A DNA stretch of 6,386 nt from DASPKX01 sp035627835 (lineage in GTDB: Bacteria; Verrucomicrobiota; Verrucomicrobiia; Limisphaerales; SXQI01). The stretch lies in NCBI GenBank assembly GCA_035627835.1, contig DASPKX010000132.1, forward strand, positions 1 through 6,386. The letters are read 5' to 3'. The position numbers and the translations under genes are program-made. Positions 1 through 5,293 of this stretch are shown here, piece by piece. Numbering within the stretch: the first letter of the stretch is position 1; each line of letters opens with the position of its first letter. The notes below the pieces were generated by a model, which searched no databases, was not told the origin of the DNA, and saw only the letters and a list, made by a program, of their open reading frames with translations.

Positions 1-75
1 CTTGAGCTGAGGTAGAAGCTCGCGAGCGTCCGCGAGATAAATGGTCGTTTGTGTGTCTGAAAAGTAGGGCTTCAT
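1..75 (-). CDS. Probable site-specific DNA amino-methyltransferase, N-terminal 25 residues only (runs off left edge)
   Basis: A minus-strand frame starts at ATG 75-73 and stays open to the edge of the window. The 25 visible residues begin MKPYFSDTQTTIYLADAREL and continue LPQLK. The pattern Y-x-x-D, then T-I-Y-L-x-D-x-R-E-L-L-P-x-L, is how many N4-cytosine/N6-adenine DNA methyltransferases of the DPPY/SPPY type begin, just before their catalytic motif IV. That motif would lie outside the window, so catalytic competence cannot be seen. There is no clear Shine-Dalgarno sequence in front of the ATG, but no better start is in frame, and a stop in this frame lies further upstream at 166-168. It lies downstream of the FRG gene on the same strand, after a gap of about 150 bases. 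The family call rests on a short segment. It could be a solitary phage-type methylase or part of a second R-M system. Confidence 0.62.
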   Translation of the reverse strand, partial: MKPYFSDTQTTIYLADARELLPQLK

Positions 76-189
76 AAGGCGAGGCCCGGAGGCTTCACCA
101 GTACTGACACAACACGGGGAGCAGCGTTGAACGAGCTGCAAAATCGAAAAGCTGCGCGCGGCACTTCACCACTAGGTTACCCCAAAGGC

Positions 190-216
190 GCGGGAGGCTT
201 TGGGACGAAAGCCCGC
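190..216 (-). terminator. Hairpin downstream of the FRG gene, possible weak terminator
   Basis: About ten bases after the FRG stop codon, the minus strand reads GCGGGCTTT, loop CGTCCC, then AAAGC-CTC-CCGC. This makes a nine-pair stem with a three-base bulge. An alternative stem, CCCAAAG with CTTTGGG (181-187 with 198-204), overlaps it. Neither is followed by a U run, so this is not a textbook intrinsic terminator. Its position between the FRG gene and the left-edge methyltransferase is the main reason to list it. Confidence 0.3.
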
Positions 217-225
217 TCCTTGAAA

Positions 226-993
226 TCAAATTTCATACTCAAGAGCCTCCACCGCCGCCCGGCGCTTGAACGCGTCTGTTCGATGGAACTCTTCCACGAA
301 GCTTTGAGAAAGGCCGTCGAGGTCCGGAAAAAGGAGCTTTCGAGTGACACCCAACTCCCGCAATTGCCGCATGATGTGGGTCTTAAAATCTGCAGGAATG
401 CTGAATTTCAGCAGGTTAACCCCTGAAGGTTCCCCGAGTTCGGCCGCGATGGGTGCTGGTTTCAACGATTCGCGAGGGTTGGGGAAGTAAACAAAGGTTG
501 CTTCTTGAGCGAGGAGCCTTCGGTCGAAGGGAGCAACGCGAAGGCGGGACACACGTTTAACTGCCGCATAGTCATTGACGTCGTTGTTCACGTAGTAATC
601 AGCAAAATAGGCGTAGAGGGCCCCTTCCTCATCATACCGATCAGAACACGCAAAGTAGAGGGCTGTCAGAGCACTCTCTGTCCAATCCAGCAAACGCGTT
701 GGAAGCCCATAATGTTGTGCATGAGCCATCGCCTCAAAGAGATTTGAAGGCACGGGCACATTGGAATGGTAGCCTACCGCAAGCTGACGCCAATGATTGA
801 GCCTCCCAATGTCTGCGGGTGGCGAAATTGGCTTCCTTCTATAATATGGTTCGCGCCCGGCACGCGGAAGTAGTGGCCATCTGCTGTTTGCCTGCCCCCG
901 AAATATCCACCCGAGGGTAGAGGGAAAGGCCAAAAGGCGCTCCAGAGCTTGAGGAACCGTGAAAAGCACTTCTTCGGGAGCTTTTATGTCCAT
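226..993 (-). CDS. FRG-domain protein
   Basis: The predicted protein has 255 residues and carries an FRG domain, a family named after its conserved Phe-Arg-Gly. The motif is seen as WIFRGQANSRWPLLPRAGR near residues 29-47. The hallmark central block HYGLPTRLLDWTESAL is near 94-109, followed by TALYFA. A third conserved stretch, RRLLAQEATFVYFP, is near 157-170. The biochemical activity of the domain is not established to my knowledge. FRG proteins occur repeatedly in mobile and defence-type neighbourhoods. No signal peptide or membrane helix is visible, so it is probably cytoplasmic or docked to the membrane protein encoded just upstream. The frame stays open to an ATG at 1095, but that would bury 70 bases in the previous gene and add a non-conserved basic tail. 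ATG 993 (MDIKAPEEV) is therefore preferred. It has no good Shine-Dalgarno of its own and may depend on a mini-ORF at 996-1028. The domain call is firm; role and start are less so. Confidence 0.88.
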   Translation of the reverse strand: MDIKAPEEVLFTVPQALERLLAFPSTLGWIFRGQANSRWPLLPRAGREPYYRRKPISPPADIGRLNHWRQLAVGYHSNVPVPSNLFEAMAHAQHYGLPTRLLDWTESALTALYFACSDRYDEEGALYAYFADYYVNNDVNDYAAVKRVSRLRVAPFDRRLLAQEATFVYFPNPRESLKPAPIAAELGEPSGVNLLKFSIPADFKTHIMRQLRELGVTRKLLFPDLDGLSQSFVEEFHRTDAFKRRAAVEALEYEI

Positions 994-995
994 GT

Positions 996-1035
996 TTATT
1001 TGGTCTGGTTTGGCACGCTTGGCATCATTTCTCCT
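996..1035 (-). promoter_or_regulatory. Shine-Dalgarno plus 10-codon mini-ORF at the membrane protein/FRG junction
   Basis: On the minus strand AGGAG (1035-1031) is followed by ATGATG (1028-1023). The first ATG overlaps the stop of the membrane-protein gene as ATGA. This frame encodes MMPSVPNQTK and stops at TAA (998-996), two bases before the ATG (993) of the FRG gene. The FRG frame itself has no start in this ribosome-binding context. The arrangement would suit translational coupling through a mini-ORF that re-initiates on the FRG start. Alternatively it marks an old or sequencing-derived indel that moved the FRG gene out of frame with its original start. Confidence 0.45.
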
Positions 1036-1456
1036 GATCGCCTGCGCGATTGCGCCACCACTTTGTCCATGAGAGGTTTGAGCACAGCGTGACAACGGCA
1101 GCGATGATCGCCGAAATGACGATACTATCCAAAAACAGAGCCAATCCGAACTTGTCTTCCATGGAGATGACGACGTTTTTACCTGCAGCGGTCGATAGAA
1201 CGTCCTCCAGGGTTGAAAAGAATAGATAGAAGAAGAGCACGTGAGCCCCTAATGCGAGCCAGGAGCAAATAAGAAGCATCCCTCTCTCGGAGGCCCAAAA
1301 CCGAACGAACTTTCGCCACACTCCAGGCGTGGCGCTTTCGACCTGATCCGCCACCTTTTCTGCGAGCCGCTTGATAAACGCGTGAGCAAAGCTCGTCAGG
1401 AAAACTACCAGCAGAGTTCCGACGATCGAGAGAATCGCAACAGTGGGTTTGTCCAT
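1025..1456 (-). CDS. Small three-helix membrane protein, partner of the FRG gene
   Basis: I do not recognise this 143-residue protein. Three hydrophobic segments suit membrane helices: about residues 6-28 (ILSIVGTLLVVFLTSF), 60-82 (MLLICSWLALGAHVLFFYLF) and 104-126 (GLALFLDSIVISAIIAAVV). Between helices 1 and 2 is a basic and amphipathic cytoplasmic-type stretch (KRLAEKVADQVE, then WRKFVRFW). The C-terminus is Trp- and Arg-rich and charged (WTKWWRNRAGDQEK). No enzymatic motif is seen. The frame also has TTG two codons earlier (1462), but ATG 1456 is the simpler start; no Shine-Dalgarno is evident. It is followed immediately by the FRG gene through an ATGA junction, so the two are very likely co-transcribed. 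A small multi-helix membrane protein next to a soluble effector is a layout seen in several phage-defence modules. That functional link is inference from context only. Confidence 0.72.
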   Translation of the reverse strand: MDKPTVAILSIVGTLLVVFLTSFAHAFIKRLAEKVADQVESATPGVWRKFVRFWASERGMLLICSWLALGAHVLFFYLFFSTLEDVLSTAAGKNVVISMEDKFGLALFLDSIVISAIIAAVVTLCSNLSWTKWWRNRAGDQEK

Positions 1457-1527
1457 TAGCAAGTGCGCAACCCACGTTTAGCGACTCTCCGCGCCTTACT
1501 CCAGCGCAAAACCACGCTCGCACACAG

Positions 1528-1544
1528 TCTCCTTTCGTAGGAGA
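1528..1544. repeat. Short perfect inverted repeat in the gap before the membrane-protein gene
   Basis: TCTCCT (1528-1533), a five-base spacer TTCGT, and AGGAGA (1539-1544) form a six-pair hairpin about 70 bases upstream of the membrane-protein start. It could be an operator, a hairpin in the leader, or chance. No T run follows on either strand. The surrounding 1457-1567 gap shows no convincing promoter. Confidence 0.3.
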
Positions 1545-1567
1545 GCACTCGCCCCAGGATGATCAAC

Positions 1568-1708
1568 TTAACGGACGCGGAGGTAGCAAGGGACGGGGCC
1601 CTGTTGGAGGCGGAACATTGCCTTGGCAGCAGTGGGGACGTTGAGATGGGCAAGGCGGAAGTGAAGGGGCTTCACGATGCTCTCACGCCCATCGACGATG
1701 CCATTCAC
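1568..1708 (-). CDS. Possible 46-residue ORF starting GTG in a 4-base overlap
   Basis: On the minus strand GTG (1708-1706) overlaps the TGA of the preceding 72-residue gene as GTGA. It opens a 46-codon frame (VNGIVDGRESIVKPLHFRLA... ending CYLRVR) that stops at TAA 1570-1568. Third codon positions are overwhelmingly G or C, as expected for a real gene in this sequence, and unlike the other frames here. There is no visible Shine-Dalgarno, so coupling to the upstream gene would be needed. The alternative is that this is the C-terminal part of the 72-residue protein, separated by a -1 frameshift, since the frames abut exactly at the stop codon. No family is recognised. Confidence 0.4.
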   Translation of the reverse strand: MNGIVDGRESIVKPLHFRLAHLNVPTAAKAMFRLQQGPVPCYLRVR

Positions 1709-1923
1709 GTTTCGAGTCTGTATTCAGTTCCACTGAGCGCATCGTCGATCTCGCAATGCATCCTGAAGAGCGGGGTGCCGCGGTCAGGGCCTTTTGGTTC
1801 GTCGGAAAGCACCTTGTGGGCCTCATCTGAGATGAAACACACACGCGGTTGCACACCGTGCTTCTCTATGTAGTCCTTGCGCGCCTCAGTAAGTGTCCGG
1901 CGGAAAGCCATCGGATCGATCAT
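1705..1923 (-). CDS. Hypothetical 72-residue protein
   Basis: I do not recognise this small protein. It begins MIDPMAFRRTLTEARKDYIE, continues with KHGVQPRVCFISDEAHKVL, and ends EIDDALSGTEYRLET. The N-terminal third is probably one amphipathic helix; the middle looks like a strand (RVCFIS) followed by a helix. No metal site or catalytic motif is clear. It lies 16 bases downstream of the 167-residue gene on the same strand, with a modest AGG about seven bases before the ATG, so they are probably one transcript. A GC3-rich frame continues directly after its stop in the -1 register. The protein may therefore be a truncated or frameshifted version of a roughly 118-residue protein. Confidence 0.55.
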   Translation of the reverse strand: MIDPMAFRRTLTEARKDYIEKHGVQPRVCFISDEAHKVLSDEPKGPDRGTPLFRMHCEIDDALSGTEYRLET

Positions 1924-1939
1924 AGGACCTGATCCTAGG

Positions 1940-2443
1940 CTAAAATAATTCCGGTTGGGAGTTCTTTTTACCCCGTGAAGATGGCCGCGCAGCCGCTTTC
2001 AACAGGTCGCGGCGGGCTTCGGCCATCACGGTGATGGGATCGACCTTTGCAGTGGCGCTGCCTGCCATCTGCAATGCTGTTTCAATGCTCGCCCGGAGCG
2101 CTTTGGCTTCCTCGTAATAGCGCTCGCCCTGGTGTTTGAAGTGCTCCTGCAGGCAATGCTTTAGGTAGCCGGGCCAGTATTTCACCACGGCGGTTTTGCC
2201 GTGGACCTTCACTTCGTTCAGAACGCCCAGGATTATTTCTTTGTAGCGGGCGGGCGGGAGCGTGACGCCTCGGTTGTTCAGCCAGGCTGCGGGCCAGAGG
2301 ACCACGTTGCGGCGTATGAAGGCTGAATCCTGTGCCCACTTCTTTGTCGGTGCGTCGATGTAAAATTGGTTGCGGATCGAGAACAGCAGATCGTTGACGA
2401 TCTCAACAGGCGTTTGCTGCTCAGGACGAGGCTTTAGCTTCAT
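1940..2443 (-). CDS. Hypothetical 167-residue protein with C-terminal QPELF (possible clamp-binding tail)
   Basis: I do not recognise this family. The N-terminal 50 residues contain VEIVNDLLFSIRNQFYID. An aromatic-rich central part follows, with VVLWPAAWLNNRGVTLPP at 47-64 and VVKYWPGYLKHCLQEHF at 86-102. After that comes a long charged helix (about 105-150) and a basic tail, SSRGKKNSQPELF. The last five residues fit the QxxLF consensus used by many bacterial replication and repair proteins to dock on the beta sliding clamp. The motif is short and may be fortuitous. The reading frame extends to a TTG at 2458, but ATG 2443 is taken as start. It is transcribed divergently from the cytosine methyltransferase and leads a short minus-strand series. 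A replication-related function on a phage or integrated element is a guess from the tail motif and context. Confidence 0.65.
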   Translation of the reverse strand: MKLKPRPEQQTPVEIVNDLLFSIRNQFYIDAPTKKWAQDSAFIRRNVVLWPAAWLNNRGVTLPPARYKEIILGVLNEVKVHGKTAVVKYWPGYLKHCLQEHFKHQGERYYEEAKALRASIETALQMAGSATAKVDPITVMAEARRDLLKAAARPSSRGKKNSQPELF

Positions 2444-2453
2444 TGCTCGCGGT

Positions 2454-2483
2454 ATCAAAATCGCATCAGAGTTCGCTTTTCAA
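2454..2483 (-). promoter_or_regulatory. Candidate minus-strand promoter in the 70-base divergent gap
   Basis: The minus strand shows TTGAAA (2483-2478), an 18-base spacer, and TTTGAT (2459-2454), matching the sigma70 -35 and -10 boxes at five of six and four of six positions. Transcription would start only a few bases before ATG 2443, so the leader would be nearly absent. The same 70 bases must also carry the promoter of the divergent methyltransferase, where I see no good -35/-10 pair and no Shine-Dalgarno. This is a weak call. Confidence 0.22.
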
Positions 2484-2513
2484 GCTCTGACCGAATGTGC
2501 ATTAATCTGCCCC

Positions 2514-3797
2514 ATGCTGAAGCACCCGAAATCATCTCTCAGACCGACCCGCGGCCCTGCTGGTGATGTCGAGGCGATCGCGCGGCTGCAACGCCACGAC
2601 TTTCCTTCAAACGGCCTAACCACCATCGATCTTTTTTGCGGTGCTGGGGGGATCACGGAGGGTTTCCGTCGTGCTGGTTTCAGCTGCCTTTATGGGAATG
2701 ACGTTGATCCTTCCGCGATCAAGACTTTCGCCGCCAACCACGAGCAAACTGTCGCAGATGGGCGACCCATTGAGCAGGTAGATGCAGCGGCGATCCGCCG
2801 AAAACTTGGCCTCCGAAAAGGCGAGCTGTCGGTTCTCGTTGGTGGCCCGCCCTGCCAAGGCTTCTCAATAAACGCCCCTGAGCGATTTCTCGACGATCCC
2901 CGCAATTCCCTGTTTAAGCACTACGTTCGCTTTTTGAAAGAGTTTCAGCCAAAAGCCCTGCTCTTGGAGAATGTGCCTGGCATGCTTTCGCTCGCCGGCG
3001 GCGCAATCTTTGAACAAATCCTCCACGAGCTAAGGAAATGTGGATACGCCGTTTCCTTCAAAATTCTCTTCGCCGCGCATTACGGCGTTCCGCAAGAGCG
3101 CTGGCGCACAATCGTCTTGGGCGCCAAAGGTGATACGGCTCCGACGCACCCTCTGCCCACCCACTTTGCACGGGCGCGCGCCAACTTTCGAGGTGGCCGT
3201 ACGCTCACCTTTCAGCTCACCGAGTTGGATGCGTTATCCCTTCCTCCGCCGCCAACGGTCGGAGAAGCTTTGGCAGACCTCCCTAGGCTCAACATGGGCG
3301 AAGGTGGGGAGGTTATTGAATATGTTGCACCTGCGCTGAGCCCTTTTGCGAATCTTCTTCGCAACGGGAACTCGGTAACTTTCAACCACTTTGCCGCAGT
3401 TCTCTCGCCCCAGAACCTTGCGCGGCTGAAATACGTTAAACCCGGTGGCTCCTGGAGAGACATTCCCCACGCACTTCTACCAAAAGGCATGCAGAGAGCA
3501 CGGAAATCGGATCACACCAAAAGATACGGGCGTTTAAAAGCTGACGGCCTTTCCGGGACTGTGCTCACGAAGTGTGACCCGCATTGGGGTGCTGTGTTTC
3601 TCCCTGATCAAGACCGATCGCTTACAGTCCGAGAGGCCGCTCGGCTGCAGTCGTTTCCAGATTATTACCGCTTCATCGGCAGCCGTGTGTCGCAATACGA
3701 ACAGGTTGGCAACGCGGTTCCTGTTCTCATGGCGGAGGCGCTCGCAAAGGCCCTCGCGAACCACCTTCGACAGAAACGGGGAGGCCATGGCGCTTAG
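2514..3797 (+). CDS. DNA (cytosine-5)-methyltransferase of a restriction-modification system
   Basis: This 427-residue enzyme transfers a methyl group from S-adenosylmethionine to carbon 5 of a cytosine in its target site. The motifs stand in canonical order: motif I DLFCGAGG (39-46) for AdoMet; motif IV GGPPCQGFS (110-118) with catalytic Cys114; motif VI ENVPG (152-156); motif VIII QERWR (194-198); the closing motifs DGLSGTVLTKCDP (344-356) and TVREAARLQSFP (371-382); and motif X QVGNAVPVLMAEAL (398-411). About 140 residues between motifs VIII and IX form the target-recognition domain. Length is normal and all key residues are present. The frame is open upstream to 2370, but that would overlap the divergent gene, so ATG 2514 (MLKHPKSS) is chosen; no Shine-Dalgarno precedes it. 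The endonuclease gene begins 11 bases before its stop, so the pair should form one operon. Expected role: protect host DNA from that nuclease. The exact site cannot be read from the sequence. Confidence 0.95.
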   Translation: MLKHPKSSLRPTRGPAGDVEAIARLQRHDFPSNGLTTIDLFCGAGGITEGFRRAGFSCLYGNDVDPSAIKTFAANHEQTVADGRPIEQVDAAAIRRKLGLRKGELSVLVGGPPCQGFSINAPERFLDDPRNSLFKHYVRFLKEFQPKALLLENVPGMLSLAGGAIFEQILHELRKCGYAVSFKILFAAHYGVPQERWRTIVLGAKGDTAPTHPLPTHFARARANFRGGRTLTFQLTELDALSLPPPPTVGEALADLPRLNMGEGGEVIEYVAPALSPFANLLRNGNSVTFNHFAAVLSPQNLARLKYVKPGGSWRDIPHALLPKGMQRARKSDHTKRYGRLKADGLSGTVLTKCDPHWGAVFLPDQDRSLTVREAARLQSFPDYYRFIGSRVSQYEQVGNAVPVLMAEALAKALANHLRQKRGGHGA

Positions 3798-4695
3798 CAT
3801 TTTTGAGTTTTTTGGCTTCTCCCCGGATGATATGAGTCCGGAAGCTCTTGAGGCACGGCGGCTACGTTGGTGCCCGTTTCTCAACAGGGAGTGCACAAAA
3901 AAGTATCCCGACGGAGTTCCGATGGGGTCATGCTCACTCAAGCCTACCAAATCTGCGCCGGTAATCTGCTGCCCAATCCGATTGCATGCGCATGACTTTC
4001 AGATTCTGCGCGATGTTGCGAATTTTGCTTTTCAGACTGAGGCGCGGCTCGTGCGGGGGTTGACTCAAGCCCATTTAGACGGATCCGATGTTGTGGTCTT
4101 CGGAAAGGGATGGGGCAAGGAACTGCGCCTGCCGAGCCGTCAGGAGGCTGGAAGTTACTTTGTTGACTGGATACTAGCCCGTCTAACGAGCAGCGGCACA
4201 CTCGACCAGTTTGTCGCGGTTGAGGTTCAAACAATGGATACAATTGGTTCTTACAGAGGGCTGGTCGAGGCTTATAATCGCGGGGATTTTTCGATGGACC
4301 GCTCCTCGAAGGCGGGGATCAATTGGGAGAATGTGATGAAGCGCATTGTTCCCCAAATCATCTGGAAGGGTCACGTCCTGCGCCGGGAACCTCGCTGCGG
4401 TCAGGGCTTATTCTTTATAACCCCAGGGCCAGTGCATAGATGGCTCTTTCAGCGACTAGGAGGCGAACGACGCCTGGAAGATTACCATCTTCAGGCGGGT
4501 GCTTTGACGTTTCAGTGGTATGAGCTGAGTAACTCTCCTCGTCCAGGCGAACCTCGCGACCTGTTATTAGGCGGTAGATACACGACCACAGTAGATCAAG
4601 TTGTGAAGGCATTCACCGCGCCAGACGATCTTCCTGAGGCGCGGGTTTACGAACGCGCAATAACGGAAACTTTGAGAAACGAACTGAACGCTTAG
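3787..4695 (+). CDS. NotI-family type II restriction endonuclease
   Basis: The 302-residue protein matches the NotI family, which cuts rare GC-rich sites such as GCGGCCGC. After an N-terminal FFGFSPDDMSPEALEARRLR comes the family's Cys4 metal-binding segment: WCPFLNRECTKKYPDG (28-43), then MGSCS (46-50) and VICCPIRL (59-66), giving Cys29, Cys36, Cys49 and Cys61 or Cys62. The nuclease core of PD-(D/E)xK type is seen as GKGWGKELRLP (Glu112), SYFVDWIL (Asp127) and AVEVQTMDTIGSYRG (Glu146, Gln148). The family has ExQ in place of ExK. The protein is shorter than NotI itself (383 residues, from memory), so target recognition may differ. ATG 3787 sits right after GGGGAGG and overlaps the methyltransferase by 11 bases; an upstream extension of the frame is a shadow of that gene. 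Its TAG overlaps the TAA of the convergent winged-helix gene. It looks intact, and cleavage of unmethylated foreign DNA is the expected role. Confidence 0.9.
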   Translation: MALSIFEFFGFSPDDMSPEALEARRLRWCPFLNRECTKKYPDGVPMGSCSLKPTKSAPVICCPIRLHAHDFQILRDVANFAFQTEARLVRGLTQAHLDGSDVVVFGKGWGKELRLPSRQEAGSYFVDWILARLTSSGTLDQFVAVEVQTMDTIGSYRGLVEAYNRGDFSMDRSSKAGINWENVMKRIVPQIIWKGHVLRREPRCGQGLFFITPGPVHRWLFQRLGGERRLEDYHLQAGALTFQWYELSNSPRPGEPRDLLLGGRYTTTVDQVVKAFTAPDDLPEARVYERAITETLRNELNA

Positions 4696-5027
4696 CCGAT
4701 GCGGGAGTGGGCGTGGCGGCGGACGGCCAGGGCGCGGTCGGCCATGCGTTTGCACTGGCTTTCCATCCGGTTGATAAAGTGGCGGATTTCTTCTGCGGTC
4801 GCGCGGTCGGTGTGGCGGTAGCCTTTGTCCCCGCTGATGATTTTCGGGCTCGCGTGCTCGGCCAGGTCGCGGATCTGGCGGTCATCCAGGAGCATGCGTT
4901 TCGCGATCTCTTTGGCGGTGAGCCAATCCTCGGCGCCGCTTAGCAGCTCGATCAATGCGGCCACGCGGCGCTGGCGGAGTTCGTCAGCGGGTTTGCGGAC
5001 CTGGTAGAGTTCGAGCTGCTGGGGCAT
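4692..5027 (-). CDS. Small winged-helix DNA-binding protein
   Basis: This 111-residue protein appears to be a single winged helix-turn-helix unit. The helix-turn-helix is LTAKEIAKRMLLDDRQIRDL (36-55), followed by a wing-like hairpin, KIISGDKGYRHT (62-73), and a basic C-terminal helix (IRHFINRMESQCKRMADRAL) ending in HAHSRIG. Such proteins are common in phages and integrated elements as regulators or replication accessories; which one applies cannot be told. The N-terminal MPQQLELYQV contains QLELY, which loosely resembles a sliding-clamp binding motif. ATG 5027 lies five bases after the stop of the upstream gene, without a clear Shine-Dalgarno, so coupled translation is likely. Its stop codon shares bases with the convergent endonuclease stop (CTTAG). 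Transcription from each side will therefore run into the other gene, as no terminator separates them. Confidence 0.78.
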   Translation of the reverse strand: MPQQLELYQVRKPADELRQRRVAALIELLSGAEDWLTAKEIAKRMLLDDRQIRDLAEHASPKIISGDKGYRHTDRATAEEIRHFINRMESQCKRMADRALAVRRHAHSRIG

Positions 5028-5032
5028 GGGAA

Positions 5033-5293
5033 CTAGGATTTTGACGCAGAGATAGCAGAGGCCGCAGAGGGAGATTCTTTGTGGAGGCTCTCAATCTTCG
5101 AGCGGATGTCTTCCAGCGTGCTGATTGCTGTCTCGATGCAATTGAGTGCGTCGTCCATGTCGTCGTGTTCCATGAACTGATTCACCAGGACCGCTTCGGT
5201 GATGACGTTCATGGTGCTGCTGCGAATCTCATCCAGAAGCTGCTCGCTCGGGCGGTTGAAGTGATCGAGTGGGTTCGGGTTTTCGCATTTCAT
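5033..5293 (-). CDS. Hypothetical 86-residue helical protein
   Basis: No family is recognised. The sequence is acidic and helical: PSEQLLDEIRSSTMNVITEA (15-34), a short HDDMDDA stretch, then IETAISTLEDIRSKIESLHK (53-72) with heptad-like hydrophobic spacing, and a Ser/Ala tail. It may form a small helical bundle or dimer. Its ATG overlaps the stop of the preceding gene as ATGA. A strong AAGGAG lies nine bases upstream, inside the end of that gene, which fixes the start. It sits in a row of small minus-strand genes typical of a phage or integrated-element operon. Confidence 0.72.
   Translation of the reverse strand: MKCENPNPLDHFNRPSEQLLDEIRSSTMNVITEAVLVNQFMEHDDMDDALNCIETAISTLEDIRSKIESLHKESPSAASAISASKS

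Noticed and set aside
127..426. Plus-strand open frame of 99 codons starting at TTG
   Set aside because: It lies mostly opposite the well-supported FRG gene, has a TTG start and shows no protein-like features.
1026..1095. N-terminal extension of the FRG protein to ATG 1095
   Set aside because: It would overlap the membrane-protein gene by about 70 bases and adds a non-conserved segment before the FRG domain; ATG 993 is simpler.
1456..1653. Minus-strand open frame of 65 codons upstream of the membrane protein
   Set aside because: It begins with TTG, has no ribosome-binding site and an unlikely Ser/Arg-rich composition, and overlaps the GC3-rich 46-codon frame in a different register.
1559..1873. 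Plus-strand open frame of 104 codons
   Set aside because: It is antisense to the 72-residue and 46-residue minus-strand frames, whose codon third positions look more gene-like; Ser/Cys-rich composition suggests a shadow frame.
1924..1936. Near-palindrome around AGGACCTGATCCT between two minus-strand genes
   Set aside because: Only four-base arms match, and it overlaps the start region of the 72-residue gene; too short to call an operator.
2370..2513. N-terminal extension of the cytosine methyltransferase to TTG 2370
   Set aside because: It would be antisense to the start of the 167-residue gene, and the added residues show no methyltransferase feature.
3574..3786. Upstream extension of the NotI-type endonuclease inside the methyltransferase gene
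   Set aside because: The segment is the out-of-frame reading of conserved methyltransferase motifs; the family start and GGGGAGG both point to ATG 3787.
4707..4943. Plus-strand open frame of 78 codons after the endonuclease
   Set aside because: It is an antisense shadow of the winged-helix gene, favoured by high GC content.
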